NCBI GenBank assembly: GCA_963762965.1
Contig: CAVXME010000003.1
Span: forward strand, 1 to 64,000
Origin: DATBAX01 sp963762965
GTDB lineage: Bacteria; Acidobacteriota; Terriglobia; Terriglobales; Acidobacteriaceae
Direction of reading: 5' to 3'
DNA: 64,000 nucleotides
Shown here: positions 33,699 through 42,957 of the stretch, one piece after another
Layout of the letters: the number at the start of each line of letters is the position of its first letter
How positions within the stretch are numbered: the first letter of the stretch is position 1
The notes under the pieces: generated by a model
Told to the model about the DNA's origin: nothing
What the model saw: the letters and a program-made list of their open reading frames with translations, nothing else
Database searches by the model: none
Program-made: the position numbers and the translations under genes

Positions 33699-35099
33699 AT
33701 GCCCAACCGGATGCTCGACGACGACCGGCTCTTCCCCGCGGATGGCAATACCCGCCCCATCGCCAAACGGCTCTATGATTCAGTTCGACAGTTACCGATC
33801 ATCAGTCCGCATGGTCACACCCAGGCCCGCTGGTTTGCGGAGGACGAACCGTTTTCCGATCCTGCACGGCTGTTTATCATTCCGGATCATTACGTTTTTC
33901 GCATGCTCTATAGCCAGGGCGTTTCGCTCGACGAACTGGGAATTGGCAGCCCATCGCTGGACGACCCGCGGCGGGTGTGGAGAATTTTCGCCCAGCATTA
34001 CTATCTTTTCCGCGGCACACCCACGCGACTTTGGCTCGATTTCGCTTTTCAGGAACTCTTCGGCTTGAGCGCCCGGCTATCACCGGAGAACGCCGACGAG
34101 TATTACGACGCCATATCCGCGAAGCTTCAAAAACCAGAGTTTCGCCCTCGCGCCCTGTTCGAACGCTTTCGCATTGAGGTGCTGGCAACCACGGACTCGC
34201 CGCTCGATTCGCTGAGCCATCATCAAGCTCTTCGCGCGTCGTCGTTCAAAGGACGCATCATTCCGACGTTTCGGCCGGATTCAGTGGTTGATCCCGATTT
34301 CGATCAATTCCAGGAGAACATTGCCCGCTTGGGCCAGGTGACACAGCAGGACACGGGAAGCTGGCAGGGTTATCTTTCCGCTTTGCGAAAAAGACGACTG
34401 GAGTTCAAGGCCCTCGGCTGCACCGCGACAGACCACGGCCATCCCACGGCGGCGACCGCTGATCTCAGTTCGGATTCAGCCGCTACACTTTTTCAACGGG
34501 TTACTTCAGGAAATGCAGACTCCGCTGAATGCGAGTTCTTCCGGGCGCAGATGTTGACCGAAATGGCGCGCATGAGCCTGGACGACGGATTGGTTCTGCA
34601 AATCCACCCGGGAAGTTTTCGCAATCATAACGATCAAGTCTTTCGGCGTTACGGACGCGATAAGGGTGCCGACATACCCACGCCTACCAACTACGTGCAT
34701 GCCCTGGGGCCGCTGCTGAATCGTTTTGGAAATGAAGCCGGGCTTACGGTCATTTTATTCACCCTGGATGAATCGACCTATAGTCGCGAGCTTGCCCCGC
34801 TGGCCGGTCACTATCCCTGCCTGCGGCTGGGTCCGGCTTGGTGGTTTCATGACAGCCCGGAAGGAATGATGCGCTTTCGCGAGTCCACTACTGAGACTGC
34901 CGGCTTTTACAATACAGTTGGGTTCAACGACGATACGCGGGCGTTTCTTTCGATTCCGGCGCGGCACGATGTGGCTCGGCGGGTGGATTGTTCGTTTCTC
35001 GCGCGGCTGGTGGCAGAGCATCGCTTGGATGAAGAGGAAGCGCATCAGGTCGCTTCAGATCTGGCCTATGGGCTCGCGCGCAATGCTTATAAGCTCTAA
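33699..35099 (+). CDS. uxaC: Glucuronate isomerase
   Basis: This 466-residue protein has the length and motifs of uronate isomerase, which converts D-glucuronate to D-fructuronate and D-galacturonate to D-tagaturonate in the first step of hexuronate breakdown. Diagnostic segments are LPIISPHGHTQARWF (metal-binding His pair), FRIEVLATTDSPLDSL, LGCTATDHGHP and LGPAWWFHDSPEGM. ATG 33699 follows GACGGA and gives the expected N-terminus; an upstream ATG at 33648 adds residues not seen in the family. No other hexuronate genes (uxuA, uxaB, kdgK) are next to it, so the pathway must be completed elsewhere. The downstream neighbour is an oxidoreductase with a cytochrome c domain. Confidence 0.95.
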   Translation: MPNRMLDDDRLFPADGNTRPIAKRLYDSVRQLPIISPHGHTQARWFAEDEPFSDPARLFIIPDHYVFRMLYSQGVSLDELGIGSPSLDDPRRVWRIFAQHYYLFRGTPTRLWLDFAFQELFGLSARLSPENADEYYDAISAKLQKPEFRPRALFERFRIEVLATTDSPLDSLSHHQALRASSFKGRIIPTFRPDSVVDPDFDQFQENIARLGQVTQQDTGSWQGYLSALRKRRLEFKALGCTATDHGHPTAATADLSSDSAATLFQRVTSGNADSAECEFFRAQMLTEMARMSLDDGLVLQIHPGSFRNHNDQVFRRYGRDKGADIPTPTNYVHALGPLLNRFGNEAGLTVILFTLDESTYSRELAPLAGHYPCLRLGPAWWFHDSPEGMMRFRESTTETAGFYNTVGFNDDTRAFLSIPARHDVARRVDCSFLARLVAEHRLDEEEAHQVASDLAYGLARNAYKL

Positions 35100-35197
35100 A
35101 GTGTGAAATCGAAGAGAACATCTTTGCAAGACAACGGGTAACCCAGTGGTAGCTTGAAGCTTCTTAGTAAATTACAACCGGAAATGGACGGAAAGTT

Positions 35198-36853
35198 ATG
35201 AATGTAATTACGCGTGTACCCCGGGTCTGCATTCTGGCAATTTTGTTTCTTGTCCAGTTTTGCTCCCTCGGAGCTCAGAACTCGAGTTTCCACAATGCTC
35301 CGGCATCGGCCAGGGAATTGAACAACCCATATGCGGGGAATAGTGATGCTGCCAGCGCTGGCAAGGCCATCTATGCCAAGACTTGCGCATCCTGCCATGG
35401 CGCGTCGGGGCAGGGAACCGGCAACATCCCGCCGCTCAAACAAGGATCGATTCAATCTGCCACGCCCGGCGAGCTGTTCTGGTTTATCACCACCGGCGCG
35501 ATAAGCAACGGCATGCCAGCATGGGAGAGTTTGCCGGAACAACAGCGCTGGCAGATCGTGACCTATGTGCAATCGCTCAGTCTCTCGGGGACGGCCCAAC
35601 CCGAGCCCGCCGAATCGGCTAGCGCAAGCAAACTGAACGCTCCTGCGCCGCAAGCGCCATTCACGGATTTTCGCTTCGAGGAACCCGGCAAGTTTCGCAA
35701 AATTACTCCGCCAGACCTGCCTGAACCTTTTGCCACCAAATCATCGGGTAACGGCCCCAATATTGTTCCACGGCCGGAGGGCGCTTGGCCCAAGGTCCTC
35801 CCCGGCTTCAAAGTCGAACAGTATGCAGTCGGTCTCGACAATCCACGCTTGATCCGCACTGCTCCTGACGGAGACTTTTTTGTTGCCGAAATGGGTAAGG
35901 GGGAGATCATTGTCTTTCGTGGAATTACCAGCGACGGCAAAGCGCAGCGAATGGAAGTATTCGCCAAAGGATTGAAAGAGCCCTTTGGGATCGCGTTTTA
36001 TCCCCCGGGGCCCGATCCCCAGTGGCTGTACATTGGCGACACCAACGAAGTGGTGCGTTTTCCCTATGAAAACGGCGATTTGAAAGCGCGCGGTGAGCGC
36101 CAGCATATTGCTGACCTGCCGTCGGCCCACGGGGGCCACACCTCCCGTGACATCCGCTTCTCGCTGGACGGTAAGAAAATGTTTGTTTCGGTCGGGTCAG
36201 CCTCGAACGTTGACGATCCTGACACCCACCCCGGAGAGAAAAATCGTGCAGACATCCTGGAAATGACTCCCGATGGATCGAATATGCGCGTCTATGCCTA
36301 CGGCATTCGCAATGCTGTCGGGCTTGCCATCAATCCCACCACGGGAGAACTGTGGTGCTCGGTGAATGAACGCGACGCACTGGGCGACAATCTGGTTCCT
36401 GACTACATTACTCACGTGCAGGAGGGCGGCTTCTACGGTTGGCCATGGTGGTACACCGGGGCCCATCAAGATCCCCGGCATCCCGGTAAACACCCCGAAC
36501 TCAAAGACAAGGTCATTGTGCCGGACGTACTTTTGCAGCCTCATAACGCGTCTCTCGAGATGACCTTCTACGATGGCAAACAGTTCCCGGCCGAGTATCA
36601 GGGAGATATTTTCGCTTCGGAGCATGGCTCCTGGAACAAAGCGGTTCGCGCGGGATATGAATTGATTCGCGTGCCCTTGCACCAGACCGGTCACGCCAGC
36701 GGGGAATACGAAGACTTCATGACCGGGTTTGTGCTCGACAACGGCGACGTTTGGGGCCGTCCAGTCGGGGTGACCGTAGCCCCTGACGGTTCTCTGCTGG
36801 TGACCGACGACGCTTCGAATAGCATTTGGCGCGTTAGTTTCACGGGTAATTGA
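35198..36853 (+). CDS. Cytochrome c / PQQ-type sugar dehydrogenase fusion
   Basis: This 551-residue exported protein has a signal peptide (VCILAILFLVQFCSLGA), an N-terminal cytochrome c domain with CASCH at residues 63-67 and a distal Met in ISNGMPAW, a short linker, and a C-terminal six-bladed propeller of the glucose/sorbosone dehydrogenase family (GLKEPFGIAFYPPG, GGHTSRDIRFSLDGKKMFVSVG, YAYGIRNAVGLAINPTTGELW, HGSWNKAVRAGYELIRV). Enzymes of this family oxidise sugars using PQQ and can pass electrons to the fused haem. No pqq synthesis genes are in view. It starts about 100 bp after uxaC on the same strand, so joint sugar metabolism is possible but not shown. Confidence 0.85.
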   Translation: MNVITRVPRVCILAILFLVQFCSLGAQNSSFHNAPASARELNNPYAGNSDAASAGKAIYAKTCASCHGASGQGTGNIPPLKQGSIQSATPGELFWFITTGAISNGMPAWESLPEQQRWQIVTYVQSLSLSGTAQPEPAESASASKLNAPAPQAPFTDFRFEEPGKFRKITPPDLPEPFATKSSGNGPNIVPRPEGAWPKVLPGFKVEQYAVGLDNPRLIRTAPDGDFFVAEMGKGEIIVFRGITSDGKAQRMEVFAKGLKEPFGIAFYPPGPDPQWLYIGDTNEVVRFPYENGDLKARGERQHIADLPSAHGGHTSRDIRFSLDGKKMFVSVGSASNVDDPDTHPGEKNRADILEMTPDGSNMRVYAYGIRNAVGLAINPTTGELWCSVNERDALGDNLVPDYITHVQEGGFYGWPWWYTGAHQDPRHPGKHPELKDKVIVPDVLLQPHNASLEMTFYDGKQFPAEYQGDIFASEHGSWNKAVRAGYELIRVPLHQTGHASGEYEDFMTGFVLDNGDVWGRPVGVTVAPDGSLLVTDDASNSIWRVSFTGN

Positions 36854-36938
36854 GAGGGCCCCGCCCGCCGTCTTTTTGAGGGAATCCGGTTACTTCCGTA
36901 ATGATTCCGTCTTTCTGCGGTAACTTTACAATCATCGG

Positions 36939-38783
36939 GTGGAACTTCGTCCCAGCGATCTCACGAGAAAATGGTGCGTGGCCGCATCCTTGCTGGTGTG
37001 CGTCCATGTATTTCTCTCGTTGCGGCTGCCGCGCGGTTTCGCGCTGACCGCATTTGGCGATCTTAGCCAATCCCTTCTTTTGCTATTGGCTACACTGTCC
37101 TTTCTTTCGCTCGCGCTCAAGTCTTCCGGCAAAACCAGGCTCTTCTGGTCACTCCTCGGTTTTGGCCTGGCCATGTGGCTTTGGGCCCAGGTTTGGTGGA
37201 CTTACTACGAAGTTTTCTTGCGCCAGGAGTCGCCTAATCCATTCGTTGGAGACATCATCCTATTCCTGCACATCGTCCCCATGATGGCTGCTCTGGCGAT
37301 CCAGCCCCACCTGGAGCAAGCAGACGAGTCGGCGCGTTTCGGATCGCTCGACTTTTTGCTGTTATTGGTGTGGTGGCTTTATCTGTATCTATTTGTCGTG
37401 ATTCCCTGGCAGTATGTCTATCCGACCGAGGCGCTTTACGGTCGTAACTTCGATGCGCTGTATCTTTGTGAGCATTTGATCCTGTTGGTGTGCGTGGCCT
37501 TGGCATGGCGGCGCAGCGCTAAGTCCTGGAAAACCATCTACACACAGATTTTTGCGGCGGCTGCGCTATATGCCGTTGGTTCCATGGTAGCCAGCCGCGC
37601 GATCGATTTTCATCTTTACTACACCGGGAGTTTGTACGATGTCCCGCTGGTGATGGCCATGGCCTGGTTTACCGGTGTGGGGTTGATTGCCAGGGAGCGC
37701 GCCCTGGAGGCGCAAGCTGCCGAAAAGAAAACTTCCGGCCCCAGCGTTCTGGCCGCACGCCTGGCCATGTTGGCTGTCTTCTCCACCCCGCTCATGGTGG
37801 TTTGGGCGGTTTTTGGCATACACATCCCGCCCGCCGTGCGAGTGTATCGGCTGCTGTTAACGGTGGGGACAATGCTGGTGATGGGCGTATTGGTATCTCT
37901 GAAGCAGCATTTGCTGGACCGGAATCTGATTCATCTGCTGCGGACCTCGCATCAGAACTTAGACGAGATGAGCCGGCTGAAAGACGACTTGGTGGACAAG
38001 GAAAAACTGCTGCGCTGGCAAAGTATCGAGCTGCAACGCAAGAACCTGGAACTGCAACAGGTTTCCTTTACCGATGCCCTCACCGGGTTGTGGAACCGCC
38101 GCTATTTGGAAGAAACCCTGGCCGCGGATGCTGCCCAGGTGATCCGGAGTTATCTTCGCGCTCAGAGTTCTCCCGCCGGCAAAGTGGATTATCGCGATCT
38201 CACTTTTGTCATGATCGATGTTGATTTCTTCAAGCGAGTGAATGACGACTACGGACATTCCGCCGGTGACGAGCTGCTGCAAAAGATTGCGGAGCGCCTG
38301 GGAAAAGTGATGCGCAAATCCGATGTTCTGGTCCGCTGGGGCGGGGAAGAATTCCTGGTCATGAGCCGGTCGGCGGGGCGTCCCGGAATGGCCGTGTTCT
38401 GTTCCCGCATCCTGGACATCATGGCTTCCGAACCATTCGAATTGTCAAAGGGCATCAAAGTGCGCAAAACTTGCTCCATCGGATGGGCGCCTTTTCCGTG
38501 GTGCGGAAGCGCCTTCGAGGCAATCTGCGCGGAAGAAGCCCTGGAGCTGGCGGACTCTGCCTTATATCTTGCAAAATCCCTGGGACGAAACCAAAGCGTG
38601 GGCCTTGTGCCCTCCGATGTTGCCATCGCTTCGCCGCATAGAATCACCCTCCAGAACCTGAGAGATGAACGTTCGGAACTGGTTAAAGTGGTCAGAACAT
38701 TCGATAGCAGCCGAGGCCAAAATACCCAATCAGATGGCCAGGATTCGCCACTCTCAGTCGATCAAACCCTGCTTCTGCCTTGA
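36939..38783 (+). CDS. Membrane-bound diguanylate cyclase (GGDEF)
   Basis: This 614-residue protein starts at GTG 36939. The N-terminal half contains about eight to nine hydrophobic segments, for example SLLVCVHVFLSLRL and LLLLVWWLYLYLFVVIPW, forming a sensor membrane domain without a recognised name. A coiled-coil linker with MSRLKDDLVDKEKLLRW leads to a GGDEF domain: DALTGLWNRRYLEETL, then the active-site loop RWGGEEFLVM. GGEEF is a functional variant, and RKSD five residues before it is an intact RxxD inhibitory site. It should make cyclic di-GMP from GTP with product feedback. A PilZ-like protein is encoded at 48.8-49.4 kb in this window. It is convergent with the peroxiredoxin gene. Confidence 0.9.
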   Translation: MELRPSDLTRKWCVAASLLVCVHVFLSLRLPRGFALTAFGDLSQSLLLLLATLSFLSLALKSSGKTRLFWSLLGFGLAMWLWAQVWWTYYEVFLRQESPNPFVGDIILFLHIVPMMAALAIQPHLEQADESARFGSLDFLLLLVWWLYLYLFVVIPWQYVYPTEALYGRNFDALYLCEHLILLVCVALAWRRSAKSWKTIYTQIFAAAALYAVGSMVASRAIDFHLYYTGSLYDVPLVMAMAWFTGVGLIARERALEAQAAEKKTSGPSVLAARLAMLAVFSTPLMVVWAVFGIHIPPAVRVYRLLLTVGTMLVMGVLVSLKQHLLDRNLIHLLRTSHQNLDEMSRLKDDLVDKEKLLRWQSIELQRKNLELQQVSFTDALTGLWNRRYLEETLAADAAQVIRSYLRAQSSPAGKVDYRDLTFVMIDVDFFKRVNDDYGHSAGDELLQKIAERLGKVMRKSDVLVRWGGEEFLVMSRSAGRPGMAVFCSRILDIMASEPFELSKGIKVRKTCSIGWAPFPWCGSAFEAICAEEALELADSALYLAKSLGRNQSVGLVPSDVAIASPHRITLQNLRDERSELVKVVRTFDSSRGQNTQSDGQDSPLSVDQTLLLP

Positions 38784-38794
38784 GCATTGCGATT

Positions 38795-39343
38795 TTATTT
38801 GGTTCCGCCGCCGGCTGGTTTCTGCAACTCGTCAAACGCGGCCAGAACTTCAGCGCTGTGCTTGTTCGGGTCCACGCTGGTATACACGCGCACGATCTTT
38901 CCCTCAGGATCAATAATGAAGGTATGGCGGGATGCAATCTTTACCACGGGCATCAGCGATCCGTATTCCTCGGAAACTTTCTTGTCGCTGTCCGCCAGCA
39001 GTTTGAAGTTTAGGCCTTCCTTGGTGCAAAACTGCTTGTGCGAATCCACGCTGTCCACGCTCACGCCCAGAATCACGATTCCTCGCTTCACATATTCGGC
39101 TTGATCGCGCTGGAAGTTGTGGGCTTCAATCGTGCATCCCGAGGTGAAATCTTTGGGATAGAAGTAAAGGACCACCCATTTGCCGCGAAAATCCTTCAGG
39201 CTGACCTGATTGCCTTCCTGCGAACTCAAGGTGAAATCCGGAGCGGTACTGCCCACGGCCGGGGTCGAATCCGCGAATCCGCGCTTGGCGACCACCACGA
39301 TGACGATGACCACGGCCAAGCCAATCAATAAGCGTGTCCACAT
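38795..39343 (-). CDS. Membrane-anchored peroxiredoxin (Bcp/AhpC-TSA family)
   Basis: This 182-residue protein starts at ATG 39343 after GGAGG. A hydrophobic N-terminus (LLIGLAVVIVIVVVAKRG) anchors or exports it. The thioredoxin-fold domain follows with APDFTLSSQEGNQVSLKDF and the peroxidatic motif DFTSGCTIEAHNF. In BCP proteins the peroxidatic Cys is often followed five residues later by a resolving Cys (EAC); here that residue is His, so the enzyme is either 1-Cys or uses the more distant Cys in HKQFCTKEG. It should reduce peroxides at the cell envelope. The gene is convergent with the diguanylate cyclase and lies next to the kdp sensor kinase, with no sign of co-regulation. Confidence 0.88.
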   Translation of the reverse strand: MWTRLLIGLAVVIVIVVVAKRGFADSTPAVGSTAPDFTLSSQEGNQVSLKDFRGKWVVLYFYPKDFTSGCTIEAHNFQRDQAEYVKRGIVILGVSVDSVDSHKQFCTKEGLNFKLLADSDKKVSEEYGSLMPVVKIASRHTFIIDPEGKIVRVYTSVDPNKHSAEVLAAFDELQKPAGGGTK

Positions 39344-39422
39344 AAGAGCCTCCTCCAAGATGCCGACAACCACTATAGATGCGCAAAATCAGTTGTGGTA
39401 GCCAAAAAAAATCGCCGCATCA

Positions 39423-40844
39423 TCAACCAAGCGGTATGGAGAAATGGAATACGGAACCGCAGCCCGGCTGGCTGGTCACGCCGATCCTGCCACCGTGGGC
39501 CTCGACGATCGCACGCGCAATCGCCAGTCCCATTCCTGTCCCCTGAACCCGGTAGCGCTGGTTCTTGCCGCGATAGAACTTATCGAAGATAAGCCCCTGT
39601 TCCATGTCATCGATTCCCGCCCCCTGATCGGCGACGCTAACCAGCAGGCTGTTGTCCTTGGCTTCCGCGGTAATTCGAATCGGCGCCTCGGGGTCAGAGT
39701 ACTTGGCTGCATTCTCCAACAGCTGAATGATGACCTCTTTGATGCGATCGGCGTCCACCCGGACGGTCACCTGCTCGGGAACTCTGATTTCCACCGGGTG
39801 TTTGCCGAGCACTTGCTTGATATCTGCGATTGCCGCTTCTACGATTTCCGCAATCGGCCTGGGTTTGAGGTCAAGCTGAAATTCATGGGACTCAAGTTGG
39901 GCGACCTCGGCCGCCTCACCCACCAGGCGGTTTAAACGATCGCTTTCCTCGTTGATGACCGTCATGAGCTCCCGGCGATCGGATTCGGCCAGCGTCATGC
40001 CCGACATCAGGCTGGTAATCGAGGCCTTAATAGCGGTAAGCGGTGTCCGAAATTCGTGCGTGATCGAATCCAGAATTGCGGAACGCAGCTGCTCGCCTTC
40101 GCGGGCTGCTTCCGACTTGCTGAGAGTTTCCACCGCGCTGGCACGTTCGACCGCGATCGCGATCAGACTTCCCATGGCATCGACGGTTTGGCGTGGCAAG
40201 TTTCCCGTAATGCCGATCGTTCCCACCGTCTTCACTCCCATTTTGAGAGGGGTGAAGCTAAGGTTGCGCTCCGTGTCCACAACCGCTTCCCCACGAGCGA
40301 TCACGGACTTCAAGTGTTCTGCGTCCAAGTCGCGGGTTTCGATTCCCGAGCGATAAATGTCGCCCTTCCCGGGAATATAAATCGCCGCTGCGGATACACC
40401 AAAGGAGTCCATGACGTACTGCGGGATAGCGTTGAGCAGTTGCAGAATATTATCGGCAATCAACAATTGCTGGCTGAAGCGATAGAGCCGTTCAATATCC
40501 TGACGCCGGCGGACCGCCTCATCTGTTTGCTTCCGTGCCCGCTCGGAGAGTTCACTGGCAATGACCGCCGTAGCCAGAAAAACAAACAGAGCCACCCAGT
40601 TTTGTGTGTCCGCGATGGTGAAAGTTCCTACCGGCGGAAGGAAGTAATAATTGAACGCCGCCGTCGCGACAACCGCCTGAAAAAGCGAACAGATTAAACC
40701 CCATCTTGCCGATACCACCAAAACCGAAAGCAGGAAGGTCAATGCAACGGTGGTCGGATTTACATGCACCAGGGCGGTGTAGACATAAACCACGGCGAAC
40801 ACCAGCGCCACACACACCGCGAAACGAAGGACGATCTTGACCAT
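39423..40844 (-). CDS. KdpD C-terminal half: DUF4118/GAF sensor histidine kinase
   Basis: This 473-residue kinase equals the C-terminal part of KdpD. It begins with four transmembrane helices of the DUF4118 type (residues ~1-110: VLRFAVCVALVFAVVYVYTA, FNYYFLPPVGTFTIAD), then a GAF domain, and a histidine kinase core with His263 in DSITHEFRTPLTAIKAS, the N box IKEVIIQLLENAAKYS, and G boxes ADQGAGIDD and GTGMGLAIARAIVEAHGG. In classical KdpD these follow the N-terminal KdpD/USP domains on one chain; here those are encoded separately on the opposite strand, 69 bp away. I chose ATG 40844 because it begins directly before the first membrane helix. It should phosphorylate KdpE. Confidence 0.88.
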   Translation of the reverse strand: MVKIVLRFAVCVALVFAVVYVYTALVHVNPTTVALTFLLSVLVVSARWGLICSLFQAVVATAAFNYYFLPPVGTFTIADTQNWVALFVFLATAVIASELSERARKQTDEAVRRRQDIERLYRFSQQLLIADNILQLLNAIPQYVMDSFGVSAAAIYIPGKGDIYRSGIETRDLDAEHLKSVIARGEAVVDTERNLSFTPLKMGVKTVGTIGITGNLPRQTVDAMGSLIAIAVERASAVETLSKSEAAREGEQLRSAILDSITHEFRTPLTAIKASITSLMSGMTLAESDRRELMTVINEESDRLNRLVGEAAEVAQLESHEFQLDLKPRPIAEIVEAAIADIKQVLGKHPVEIRVPEQVTVRVDADRIKEVIIQLLENAAKYSDPEAPIRITAEAKDNSLLVSVADQGAGIDDMEQGLIFDKFYRGKNQRYRVQGTGMGLAIARAIVEAHGGRIGVTSQPGCGSVFHFSIPLG

Positions 40845-40913
40845 CGACGAGCGCACGCTTTCAGATTGTATCTGACATCGACAAACTTGGGGTTGTCGAG
40901 GACAATAGTCGGC

Positions 40914-42035
40914 ATGACCAAGACCCCTGAGCAATGGCTCGAAGAAGCGGCCCCGGAGAAAAAAGAGGGCGGCATCTTCAAGTTGTTCCTTGGCTACGCA
41001 CCAGGCGTGGGTAAGACCTACAACATGTTGAGCGAAGCCATCCGGCGCAAGAATCGCGGAGAGGACGTCGTCATCGGTGTCGTCGAAACTCACGGCCGCA
41101 AAGGGACGCTCGAACTTGCCGAACAGCTGGAAAAAGTTCCGAGGAAGAAGATCGAATACAAAGGCACGGTTTTCGAGGAGATGGACGTAGACGCTATTCT
41201 GGCGCGCAAGCCCGCGGTCGCCCTGATTGACGAACTGGCCCATACCAACATCGAAGGCAGCAAACACAACAAACGCTACGAGGATGTACTCGAATTACTG
41301 GATGCGGGCATCCATGTCGTCTCGACCATGAACATCCAGCATCTGGAGAGTGTTGCGCCCACCGTACAGGCCATCAGCGGAATTACCGTGCGGGAAACCG
41401 TGCCGGACTGGGTCCTGAAGCGGGTCACCGAAGTTGTTATGGCCGATGTCACGCCGGAGGCACTCCAGACCCGCATGCGGCGCGGCGATATTTATCCGTT
41501 GGACCGGGTTGAGAAGGCACTGTCAAATTTCTTCCGCCCCAAGAACCTCATCGCGCTGCGCGAACTGGCGCTGCGAGAGGTGGCTGGGGAGGTCGATCGC
41601 AGCCTGGAAACTTATCTGGAAAAGGAAGAACCGGAACGCAATCTTGGGGTACGCGAAAGATTTGCAGTATGCATCAGTTCGAATCCTTCAGCCCAGCACA
41701 TCATTGCCCGGTCCGCGCGCATGGCGAAGCGGCTGGACGCGGAATTGTATGTCGTCTACGTGGATATTGCAGTCGATGACACCGAGGCCAACCAGCGCTC
41801 GCTCGAAGCCAATATCCGCTATGCTCAAGGTGTGGGTGCGCAGGTGGTCCGCTTACAGGCCTCTACCGTAGCCGAAGCGGTGGCCCAGTTTGTCCGCGAC
41901 AAACATATTACGCAGGTGGTATTCGGCCGGTCTGCCGTAAAGGGCTGGAAGCGCTATTTGTATTTGAACACCATTCACAAATTCCTGAGAGATGCGCCAC
42001 CCGTAGACGTCCACATCGTGACCCAGTCTTCATAA
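40914..42035 (+). CDS. KdpD N-terminal half: KdpD/USP sensor protein
   Basis: This 373-residue protein starts at ATG 40914 with the KdpD N-terminal domain: Walker A GYAPGVGKT at residues 27-35, then VVIGVVETHGRKGT, LIDELAHTNIEGSKH and ISGITVRETVPDWVL. A UspA-like domain occupies residues ~250-373 (RFAVCISSNPSAQHIIARSA, QVVFGRSAVKGWKRYL) and ends without any membrane segment or kinase core. It is therefore the cytoplasmic sensory part of KdpD as a stand-alone protein; the kinase half is the divergent gene at 39423-40844. Truncated KdpD proteins of this shape are known in some phyla. The stop lies 5 bp before kdpE, so it is in one operon with it. It probably senses ATP, K+ or cyclic dinucleotides and modulates the kinase. 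Confidence 0.9.
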   Translation: MTKTPEQWLEEAAPEKKEGGIFKLFLGYAPGVGKTYNMLSEAIRRKNRGEDVVIGVVETHGRKGTLELAEQLEKVPRKKIEYKGTVFEEMDVDAILARKPAVALIDELAHTNIEGSKHNKRYEDVLELLDAGIHVVSTMNIQHLESVAPTVQAISGITVRETVPDWVLKRVTEVVMADVTPEALQTRMRRGDIYPLDRVEKALSNFFRPKNLIALRELALREVAGEVDRSLETYLEKEEPERNLGVRERFAVCISSNPSAQHIIARSARMAKRLDAELYVVYVDIAVDDTEANQRSLEANIRYAQGVGAQVVRLQASTVAEAVAQFVRDKHITQVVFGRSAVKGWKRYLYLNTIHKFLRDAPPVDVHIVTQSS

Positions 42036-42040
42036 AACCC

Positions 42041-42745
42041 ATGGCTGACAAGAAGCGCATCCTGGTGGTGGATGACGAGCCGCAAATCACCCGCGTCCTG
42101 CGTACCGCCTTGACCGGCAGCGGCTATGAAGTGCGCACCGCCGAAGACGGTCACGCCGGCCTGCGGTCGGCGCGGGAATGGCAGCCCGATCTGGTGATCA
42201 CCGACGTCTCCATGCCCAACATGACTGGAATCGAGTTGTGTGGCCAACTGCGCGCGGAGTCCGAAATTCCAATTATCGTGCTCTCGGTGAAAGGTGAGGA
42301 GCGCACGAAAGTCGAGGCACTCGACGCCGGCGCGGACGACTACGTCACCAAGCCGATCGGGATGGATGAGTTGCTGGCACGGGTTAGACGGAATCTGGCG
42401 CGCGTGCACCCGTCCGAAGACGCGTCCAAGAGAAAGCTTGAGATTGGAGATTTTCTGATCGATGCCGACATTTTTCGCGTAGTAGTGAAGGGCCGGGAAA
42501 TACGGCTGACTCCCAAGGAATTCGAACTTCTGCTTTATCTCGCCAGACGCGCTGGCCGGGTCGTTACCCACCGGGCGCTGCTATTTGCCATCTGGGGTCC
42601 GAACAGCCTGGAGCAGCCGGAACACCTGCGCGTGCTGGTCGCCCAACTCCGCAAGAAACTGGAATCCGAAGAAACACCTCATTACATCATCACCGAGCCT
42701 TGGGTGGGCTACCGCTTCGAGGCCACGGGAGAAACTGGGAGCTAA
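42041..42745 (+). CDS. kdpE: KdpE response regulator
   Basis: This 234-residue OmpR-family regulator has a receiver with acidic pair Asp11/Asp12, phosphoacceptor Asp55 (LVITDVSMPN), a switch Ser and the Lys of TKPIG, and a winged-helix output domain (EIRLTPKEFELLLYLARRAG, HLRVLVAQLRKKLES, ITEPWVGYRFE). Receiver residues are all canonical, in contrast to the response regulator at 4.3-5.0 kb. The gene follows the KdpD N-half by 5 bp and precedes the kdp structural genes by about 210 bp that contain four candidate 11-bp binding sites. When phosphorylated it should activate kdpFABC under K+ limitation or osmotic stress. Confidence 0.95.
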   Translation: MADKKRILVVDDEPQITRVLRTALTGSGYEVRTAEDGHAGLRSAREWQPDLVITDVSMPNMTGIELCGQLRAESEIPIIVLSVKGEERTKVEALDAGADDYVTKPIGMDELLARVRRNLARVHPSEDASKRKLEIGDFLIDADIFRVVVKGREIRLTPKEFELLLYLARRAGRVVTHRALLFAIWGPNSLEQPEHLRVLVAQLRKKLESEETPHYIITEPWVGYRFEATGETGS

Positions 42746-42857
42746 GTGTTTCGTTCTAACCTCTAAGCCGAAGTAAGCACGGCCTTTCTTCCCCTCGCTC
42801 GATTCTCCAAGAAAGAAACTGGCTCTCCGGATGCTCGCCATTGCAATTATTTGCAAA

Positions 42858-42901
42858 TTTTTATGACTTTTTTATGTAGTTCTTACACAAATCTTATGTC
42901 C
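42858..42901 (+). promoter_or_regulatory. Candidate KdpE operator: four tandem 11-bp half-sites
   Basis: Four direct 11-bp units run head to tail: TTTTTATGACT, TTTTTATGTAG, TTCTTACACAA and ATCTTATGTCC, sharing a core close to TTYTTAYG. The T-rich composition resembles the E. coli kdp operator, and 11-bp periodicity is expected for OmpR-family dimers. The block ends 57 bp before the first gene of the structural operon. Two TTGCAA copies lie just upstream (42841 and 42851). Confidence 0.7.
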
Positions 42902-42957
42902 AAAACTGTTCAATAGTCATGTGAGGCAAGGGGTTTTAGCAAGGCAGGGAGGTCACA

